Below, piece after piece: positions 58,632-64,000 of a stretch of DNA of 64,000 nucleotides (position 1 is its first letter; every line of letters starts with the position of its first letter). The stretch lies in assembly GCA_016903675.1 (NCBI GenBank), contig JADQBA010000038.1, positions 1-64,000 of the forward strand, given 5' to 3'. The notes beneath the pieces were generated by a model. It worked only from the letters and a program-made list of their open reading frames with translations, made no database searches and was not told the origin of the DNA. A program made the position numbers and the translations under genes. This DNA comes from Stigonema ocellatum SAG 48.90 = DSM 106950. GTDB taxonomy: Bacteria > Cyanobacteriota > Cyanobacteriia > Cyanobacteriales > Nostocaceae.

Positions 58632-59402
58632 CTAATTACTTACTCTTAGAGCCAGATGGAGTGGTAAGTCAATTAAGGAACCAAAAAATGATTCATCCAA
58701 TGCCATATGCTCTGAAGTAACACGCAATTCTTTAATAGTTGGCATGGTATTAAAACCAGCACTTTGAAGAGCATCAAAATAGTCCTCAAGAGTTTTATGG
58801 ATTAATTGCACATCGAGCCAAGAACCGTCTCGCTTCCAAATCCGACCAGGAAACTGCTGATCCCGCTTGCTGAAGTAGCCTGTGTTCTCGGCCTGAAAAT
58901 ATAATGGGTATGCAGCCTCCCGCATATATGGAAAGGATGGATGAGGAACACTGAACACAAATCTACCGCCAGGGCGGAGGACGCGGATAATTTCACCCAT
59001 GCATTCCCGAGTCTGAGCAATTGTCAAGTAGTTAAATAGAAAAACTGCAATAACTAGGTCAAATTCACAATCGCCAAGGTGATTGAGATTAGTAGCACAT
59101 CCTACTTCGTAATGGATGCCCAAGGCGTTTTTTACTTCCTGCTGGGAGGCTGCTGCAATCATACTTTCTGAAATGTCAATTCCATAAACTTGTGCAGCTC
59201 CACGGCGACGTAATTCTCTACTACAGTAACCCTCACCGCAACCAAGGTCGAGTACAAGTAATCCAGTAACAGGCTCACATAGTTCTAGAACAACAGGGCG
59301 TGCAGTAAAGTCTGAAAGCACCCAGGGTTCTTCTCGAACCCACTTTGATGCTGTAAGATTATACAGATTTCTCGTTGAATCTCTATTTGTTGAAAACGAC
59401 AT
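58632..59402 (-). CDS. Class I SAM-dependent methyltransferase
   Basis: The 256-residue protein has LLVLDLGCGEGYCSRELRRRGA (motif I), VYGIDISESMI, FDLVIAVFLFNYL and RVLRPGGRFVFSVPHPSF, a canonical ubiquinone/menaquinone-type or Methyltransf_11 layout. Substrate unknown. It is convergent with the PstS-like gene, with two bases between stops. Confidence 0.9.
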   Translation of the reverse strand: MSFSTNRDSTRNLYNLTASKWVREEPWVLSDFTARPVVLELCEPVTGLLVLDLGCGEGYCSRELRRRGAAQVYGIDISESMIAAASQQEVKNALGIHYEVGCATNLNHLGDCEFDLVIAVFLFNYLTIAQTRECMGEIIRVLRPGGRFVFSVPHPSFPYMREAAYPLYFQAENTGYFSKRDQQFPGRIWKRDGSWLDVQLIHKTLEDYFDALQSAGFNTMPTIKELRVTSEHMALDESFFGSLIDLPLHLALRVSN

Positions 59403-59591
59403 TTTATATCATCCTTGGATTGATTAAGGTCTTATACGGCAGACGTACCTGAAACCTCGTGTCCTCTGGCTTAGAAAGAACCCTCAAAATCGGGAGTAGG
59501 GAGTGGGGAGTGGGGAATGAGAATTTCGCTTATTACGGTTGTGAATGCAAATTGGTATTAGTCATTGTTCGAGGAGTTGGACGGGACAATT

Positions 59592-60998
59592 TCATTCCAA
59601 AACCTTTTTGCAGGAACTCATTGTTGGTTCAATAGGCAAATGTACTCGAAAGCAGGTATCACCAGGTTTGGAGTCAACATAAATGTTTCCTTTATGCCTG
59701 TTAACAACAATGCGGTAGGCAATTTCTAAACCTAAGCCTGTGCCTTGACCCACGTCTTTAGTAGTAAAAAATGGCTCAAAAATCCGGGATTTAATTGCTG
59801 GTGGAATACCTTTTCCTGTATCAGTAATTTCAACTATGATACAGTTATTTTCTTTATAAGTGCTAATCTTTAAGTCGCCTTTACCATCCATCGCATCAAT
59901 GGCATTGTCAATCAAATTTGTCCATACTTGGTTGAGTTCACTGGCATAGGCGTTGATGTGTGGCAAAGTGCGATCGTACTCCCTGGATACGATGACTCCC
60001 TTCTTCAGGCGGTGATGGAGGATAAGAAGGGTATTTTCAATTCCTTCATGTACATCTATTTCTTGCAGTGGGGCTTGATCCATGTAGGAGTAGCATTTGA
60101 TTGCTGTCACCAACTCAGAAATACGGGTAGTACTCTGTTCAATTTCGTGGATAAGTCCATAGGATGCGAGTGTTGCTTCTAGCCAAGTGAGGGCGTTGTT
60201 GAAATAGTAGGTGGGTATGTTGTCGGCTAGAGTATCCAGCAATTTGGTGTCTAATCCGGCGGTTACGAGTGTGGACGCGAGTTTCCAAGCATTGTGTACT
60301 TGATGATTTTCTAGCCAGTCTGTCACTTCGTCTTCTTTGTCGCTTTGGGTGAGGGGGTCGAGTAAGGAAGAATGGGGGGGGTGTTCTGTTAGTTGACGTT
60401 GAATATCAGTAAGAAATTTTAGTTCTTCTTTTGAAAGCAAATTGAGCTGCAAAGCTAGAGTTTGCAAGTTTTGAAAATTCTCGCGCAATAGTGAAGCAGC
60501 CCGTCGCGCTGCTGCGCCTGGGTTATTCAATTCGTGGGCAAGCCCTGCTGACATTTTACCCAACGCCGCCATCTTTTCTTGTTGCCGCAGTTGGGCTTCC
60601 ACGTCTTTAGTTCGCCCAGCCATAGCTGTAAGAATCACGTCAGCAAGGGGTGAACATTCAGCAATGATGTGTTTAAAGGTGTCCATGTCAATTCGTAAAA
60701 CCCGACTGGGTGCGATCGCCATTGCACTAGCAATTGAACCCGAACCAGTCAGCATGGACAGTTCACCCATGAAATCCCCATGACTATGAAGAGCAAGCAC
60801 TCTCCTCTCCCCACCAACAAGCTTTGTTATTTGAATTTCTCCTTCTAAAACAACGTGAAAGTCGTAGTTTGAGTCACCTTCACTAAACAGCACATCACCC
60901 ACATTGAGTTGGATTTCGGTGCCATGCTGCTTCATTTCCTCTAAAGCTTCATCGGGCAATTTGGGAAACAGCGTCATCTGATTCGGATCGTGCAGCAT
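59592..60998 (-). CDS. cNMP-binding-domain histidine kinase
   Basis: The 468-residue protein has a cyclic-nucleotide-binding domain (about 10-125, VGDVLFSEGDSNYDFHVVLEGEIQIT), H-box His155 (SAGLAHELNNPGAA), an insert of about 150 residues, then the ATPase (NLIDNAIDAM, DTGKGIPP, GTGLGLEIAYRI). The ATG at 60998 is chosen for AAGGAG six bases upstream. It probably phosphorylates the response-regulator/reductase fusion at 62091-63755, the usual partner in cyanobacteria. Confidence 0.9.
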   Translation of the reverse strand: MLHDPNQMTLFPKLPDEALEEMKQHGTEIQLNVGDVLFSEGDSNYDFHVVLEGEIQITKLVGGERRVLALHSHGDFMGELSMLTGSGSIASAMAIAPSRVLRIDMDTFKHIIAECSPLADVILTAMAGRTKDVEAQLRQQEKMAALGKMSAGLAHELNNPGAAARRAASLLRENFQNLQTLALQLNLLSKEELKFLTDIQRQLTEHPPHSSLLDPLTQSDKEDEVTDWLENHQVHNAWKLASTLVTAGLDTKLLDTLADNIPTYYFNNALTWLEATLASYGLIHEIEQSTTRISELVTAIKCYSYMDQAPLQEIDVHEGIENTLLILHHRLKKGVIVSREYDRTLPHINAYASELNQVWTNLIDNAIDAMDGKGDLKISTYKENNCIIVEITDTGKGIPPAIKSRIFEPFFTTKDVGQGTGLGLEIAYRIVVNRHKGNIYVDSKPGDTCFRVHLPIEPTMSSCKKVLE

Positions 60999-61061
60999 GA
61001 CAACTCCTTTTTTCTTTTTTCTCACAATCTCTTATTATACATTATTCATCTGGACACGATA

Positions 61062-61448
61062 TTACCATAGCCTCTGAATTGGATAGGAATCAAAGGCTGA
61101 GTCAATACTCAAAATGGGTATTTGCTCAACCATAGCCTGTGCAATTAAAAGTCTGTCAAATGGATCTCGATGATGAAGGGGTAGCGTTGCCACCACAGCG
61201 AGGTGGTCTAAGTTGATATTCAACAACTCGATGCTATTAAGACTAAGTTGCGGGTCTATAAATTCCCTAAAAGGTAGACCAAAACTCAGTTTGCCATTGC
61301 TATGCTTAATCGCCATTTCCCAAACACTAGCTGTACTCATTAGCTTCTCGTTATTTTCATTCTCAATTAGATTCCGTACTATGACACTAAGTCGAGGGCT
61401 GTCGATGACAAACCAAATGAAGGTATGAGTATCCAGCAGTACCCTCAT
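61062..61448 (-). CDS. PIN-domain toxin (VapC-like)
   Basis: The 128-residue PIN ribonuclease has Asp6 (LLDTHT), Glu44 (SVWEM), Asp95/Asp98 (HHRDPFDRLL) and Asp116 (LSIDSA). The start is the TAATG overlap with the antitoxin gene. Very similar in its C-terminal half to the PIN protein at 11241, but paired with a Phd-type antitoxin. Confidence 0.9.
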   Translation of the reverse strand: MRVLLDTHTFIWFVIDSPRLSVIVRNLIENENNEKLMSTASVWEMAIKHSNGKLSFGLPFREFIDPQLSLNSIELLNINLDHLAVVATLPLHHRDPFDRLLIAQAMVEQIPILSIDSAFDSYPIQRLW

Positions 61449-61678
61449 TACATATAGTCCTTGAAGTCTTCTAAAGGATCGTCAAAATCATCCGATATTG
61501 TAATTAACCCTTTAGCAGACCCTGCCTTAGCAGGCCAACGTTTCTCAACTGGCGATACAGGAACTAGTTTAACAACGGGCTGATTTTCGTTTGTAATCAC
61601 AATTTCTTCACCATTGATTGCTGCTTCAATTAATTCGGGTAGATTTTTAGATGCTTCCGCTAGATTTATTTCTTGCAT
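61448..61678 (-). CDS. Phd/YefM-family antitoxin
   Basis: The 76-residue protein has the Phd N-terminal DNA-binding region (EINLAEASKNLPELIEAAINGEEIVIT), NENQPVVKLVP, and an acidic toxin-binding tail (SDDFDDPLEDFKDYM). The ATG at 61678 has AGGTGA about five bases upstream; a longer frame from 61714 is disfavoured. It precedes and overlaps the PIN toxin. Confidence 0.9.
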   Translation of the reverse strand: MQEINLAEASKNLPELIEAAINGEEIVITNENQPVVKLVPVSPVEKRWPAKAGSAKGLITISDDFDDPLEDFKDYM

Positions 61679-61764
61679 GGCTGTCACCTGTTTACGCTTA
61701 ATCCATCTTGACATTAAAACAAAGTAAGTAAGTCGGCATGAATAAACACAACTATCTGAAGCGG

Positions 61765-61790
61765 GCTGTTGGTTGTTGGTTGTTGGTTGG
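61765..61790. repeat. GTTGGTT heptamer repeat
   Basis: About three GTTGGTTGTTGG units. Of the same STRR type as at 12424 and 47252. Confidence 0.7.
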
Positions 61791-61817
61791 CTTGAAGCAT
61801 GTTAACAGAACTTAATA

Positions 61818-61944
61818 TATAGGAATCATATTTGATTTTTGAAACACACGTAGGTGGGGCTATGCCCTACAAAACCTGGATCTGGTGGGCAGTGCCCACC
61901 CTACACTACTTAAGTTTTTTCACAAATGATTTAGGATTCCTATA
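61818..61944. repeat. Inverted-repeat element, TATAGGAATC ends (copy 2)
   Basis: Ends TATAGGAATC and GGATTCCTATA. The interior carries GTAGGTGGGGCTATGCCC (a changed left arm) and GGTGGGCAGTGCCCACCCTAC. Same family as 9236-9363. Confidence 0.75.
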
Positions 61945-61976
61945 GTTATGTTTATTTGCGCCTACCTACTTAGTTT

Positions 61977-62060
61977 GTAGTTCGTAATTCGTAATTACTT
62001 CATTAATCTTCTTGATTGGCTCAAAACCCAATTTTTCATTACGAATTACGAATTCTCAAT
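61977..62060. repeat. TTCGTAATTCGTAATTAC inverted repeat
   Basis: TTCGTAATTCGTAATTAC (left) and ATTACGAATTACGAATT (right) face each other over about 50 bases, downstream of the reductase fusion gene. Possible bidirectional terminator or dispersed repeat. Confidence 0.55.
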
Positions 62061-62090
62061 TAAGAATTATTTTAATACCCCTATTCTTTC

Positions 62091-63755
62091 CTACACAACG
62101 TTACTGAGATATTGATGAATAAACTGAACGCAGATTGAACCCTCACCTACACCTGAAGCAACCCGCTTCACTGAACCATGACGCACATCGCCTACTGCAA
62201 AGATACCAGGGATGTTGGTTTCCAGCAAATAGGGATCGCGAGCGAGTGTCCATCCCTTGATCCGCCCTTGCTCACGCAGCAAATTTGGACCTGTTAAAAT
62301 AAAGCCGCGTTCATCTCGCTCTATGATGCCATCTAACCAATCAGTACGTGGTACTGCACCAATAAAGATAAAGAGCGAAGTTGCGGAAACCGTTTGCTTT
62401 TCGCCAGTCAAGGTATTCTCAAGAGTAATTGCTTCTAGCCTCGTTTCACCTTTTGCCTCAACAACACTGGTATGCGTTTGTACCTTGATGTTTGGTGTAT
62501 CTGCTATTTGGTCAATCAGGTACTGGGACATACTTTTGGTCAAGGAGTCGCCGCGTATCAACATTGTCACTTTGTGGGCGTACTTGGAAAAGTACATCGC
62601 TGCTTGTCCGGCTGAGTTCGCCCCACCAATGATATAAACCTCTTCCCCTTGGCAACTCATGGCTTCTGTCTGTGCTGCACCGTAATAAACCCCAGCCCCA
62701 GTCAAACGCTCAAGTCCTGGTACATCCAACCGCCGCCACGATACGCCAAGGGCTAAAATCATGGCATGGCAGCTGATTTCAATACTGCCATCTAGCTGTA
62801 TAAAACGGTATTGGTCTTCTACGCGAATACCCTTAGCTTCCTGCGGCGTGAGAATTTCTACACCAAAGCGTTTTGCTTGTGTCACCGCCCGATGTGCTAA
62901 ATCACCGCCACTCAAACCACTAGGGAAACCGAGGTAATTTTCAATACGAGAACTTGTTCCGGCTTGCCCTCCAGGGGCTTCTCGTTCAATCATCACCGTG
63001 CGTAGCCCCTCTGAAGCGGCATACACCGCAGCTGCTAAACCAGCCGGACCACCACCCACGATAATCAAATCATAAAACGGCTTTTCCGCCTGAGTTCGCA
63101 GCCCTATTTTTTCGGCAATTTCCACGTTGGTGGGTTGCATGAGACTGGAAGCATCAGCAAACAAGACCAGAGGCAAGTGTAATTGGTCACAATCGGCGTA
63201 TGCTGCTAGCTGTTGTGCTTCTGGCGACAACTCAATATCCATCCACTGATAAGGCACTTGATTTCGTGCAAGGAAGTCTTTAGCTTGATGGGAATGGGGA
63301 GACCACCGATTGCCAATGACGCGAATACCTTCAAAGGGTGGGTGGAAATTCGCTAGCCACTCATCGAGTAAATCGTTAAGCACTGGATACAAGTGCTCTT
63401 GGGGCGGGTCCCATGGCTTCATCAAGTAGTAATCAATTTTTGTGGTGTTGATAGCGCGGATCGCTGCATCAGTGTCTGCATAGGCAGTCAGCAAGGCGCG
63501 TTTCGCATCTGGGAACATTTGCAGCGCTTGTTCTAAAAACTCTACACCCGACATATGGGGCATTCGTTGATCTACTAAAAACAGCGCAATTGGCTGATTA
63601 CGGAGTCTCAATTGTTCCAGTGCTGTCAGGGCGCTAGCACCAGATTCGGCACGCAATATGCGAAAGCGATCGCCAAATTCCTGCCGCAAATCCCGCGCTA
63701 CCGCTTGCAAAACTTCAGGATCATCATCAACCGTTAAGATTACAGGTTTAGCCAT
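62091..63755 (-). CDS. Response regulator fused to a thioredoxin-reductase-like flavoprotein
   Basis: The 554-residue protein has a receiver domain (acidic pocket VDDD at 9-12, Asp62, Thr90, Lys113), a glutaredoxin-like middle domain (about 143-215) and a pyridine-nucleotide/FAD reductase domain (GGGPAGL at 234-240, GGANSAGQA). Where thioredoxin reductase has CxxC this protein has YYGAAQTEAMSC, and the middle domain has SPHS where CPxC is expected, so electron transfer may not use the standard dithiol. The start ATG at 63755 follows the family; the upstream 14 codons are short repeats. Confidence 0.88.
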   Translation of the reverse strand: MAKPVILTVDDDPEVLQAVARDLRQEFGDRFRILRAESGASALTALEQLRLRNQPIALFLVDQRMPHMSGVEFLEQALQMFPDAKRALLTAYADTDAAIRAINTTKIDYYLMKPWDPPQEHLYPVLNDLLDEWLANFHPPFEGIRVIGNRWSPHSHQAKDFLARNQVPYQWMDIELSPEAQQLAAYADCDQLHLPLVLFADASSLMQPTNVEIAEKIGLRTQAEKPFYDLIIVGGGPAGLAAAVYAASEGLRTVMIEREAPGGQAGTSSRIENYLGFPSGLSGGDLAHRAVTQAKRFGVEILTPQEAKGIRVEDQYRFIQLDGSIEISCHAMILALGVSWRRLDVPGLERLTGAGVYYGAAQTEAMSCQGEEVYIIGGANSAGQAAMYFSKYAHKVTMLIRGDSLTKSMSQYLIDQIADTPNIKVQTHTSVVEAKGETRLEAITLENTLTGEKQTVSATSLFIFIGAVPRTDWLDGIIERDERGFILTGPNLLREQGRIKGWTLARDPYLLETNIPGIFAVGDVRHGSVKRVASGVGEGSICVQFIHQYLSNVV

Positions 63756-63849
63756 AACGCTTTTGATTTTTGTCATTTGTGGTTTTTCATTGGTCATTGG
63801 TCATTTGCTATTAACCAATGACCAATGAAGGCGGCTTTCATGCCATCCC

Positions 63850-63924
63850 TATAGCAATCCTATTTAAGATCCTAACTTGGGGCACTTGGGAGGGGTGTTT
63901 GTAATTCCTGCACGGATTGCTATA
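63850..63924. repeat. Inverted-repeat element, TATAGCAATCC ends (copy D)
   Basis: Ends TATAGCAATCC and GGATTGCTATA with only about 50 bases between (GGGGCACTTGGGAGGGGTGTTTGTAATTC-type). This is the shortest copy of the family. Confidence 0.8.
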
Positions 63925-63957
63925 GAAGGATGAACAAGGACGCCGCCTTTGTGTAAA

Positions 63958-64000
63958 TTAGCCTACCCAATCATCTTCTACCAAATAGTGATACTTCAAG
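63958..64000 (-). CDS. Possible 3' end of a gene entering from beyond the window
   Basis: On the minus strand the last 43 bases read LKYHYLVEDDWVG and stop. Too short to assign, and no neighbouring sequence is available. It may equally be chance. Confidence 0.25.
   Translation of the reverse strand, partial: LKYHYLVEDDWVG

Overview
The window looks like chromosome of a filamentous, probably heterocyst-forming cyanobacterium (Nostocales). This rests on HIP1-type GCGATCGC sites, heptamer repeats (STRRs), cyanobacterial gene families, and above all a hetF gene preceded by a tandem array matching the NsiR1 small RNA. The genus cannot be fixed from the sequence alone.

Layout. 1-5140: small genes (a possible antitoxin, a coiled-coil protein, a DUF433 protein, an aldo/keto reductase, a Uma2 nuclease) among miniature inverted-repeat elements and an ISAs1 transposase relic. 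5141-10759: a UbiA-type prenyltransferase, a Wzc-like tyrosine autokinase and a WcaI-like glycosyltransferase, then a DUF2281/PIN toxin-antitoxin pair and glycosyltransferase relics. 12513-39523: a 27 kb, all-plus-strand surface-polysaccharide cluster. It holds GDP-mannose dehydratase, a Wzt-type ABC ATPase, about a dozen glycosyltransferases, five methyltransferases, three hexapeptide acyltransferases, a Wzy-like membrane protein and an asparagine-synthase-like amidotransferase. It ends with a carbamoyltransferase relic. Genes are close-packed, often with ATGA or TAATG overlaps, so one or a few long operons are likely. No Wzx flippase or Wzm permease is present.

40523-47921: a truncated histidine kinase, a caspase-like protein whose catalytic His-Cys is replaced by Tyr-Ser, ATP sulfurylase, a subtilase with a membrane tail, and a thioredoxin-like protein. 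48229-52015: a consensus sigma-70 promoter with structured downstream RNA, five complete minus-strand NsiR1-like copies (each with a TCCGGA motif, a -10 box and, in most, a clear terminator), then hetF. The copy nearest hetF would be antisense to the hetF leader.

52131-64000: accessory genes. They include a UBP zinc finger, an alcohol dehydrogenase, an SsuBCA/TauABC-like ABC importer, a zinc-ribbon/PstS-like protein and a methyltransferase. A cNMP-domain histidine kinase and a response-regulator/thioredoxin-reductase-like fusion are separated by a Phd/PIN toxin-antitoxin pair. Several miniature-element families recur; two are bounded by exact target duplications, and the same internal palindrome occurs inside different terminal repeats.
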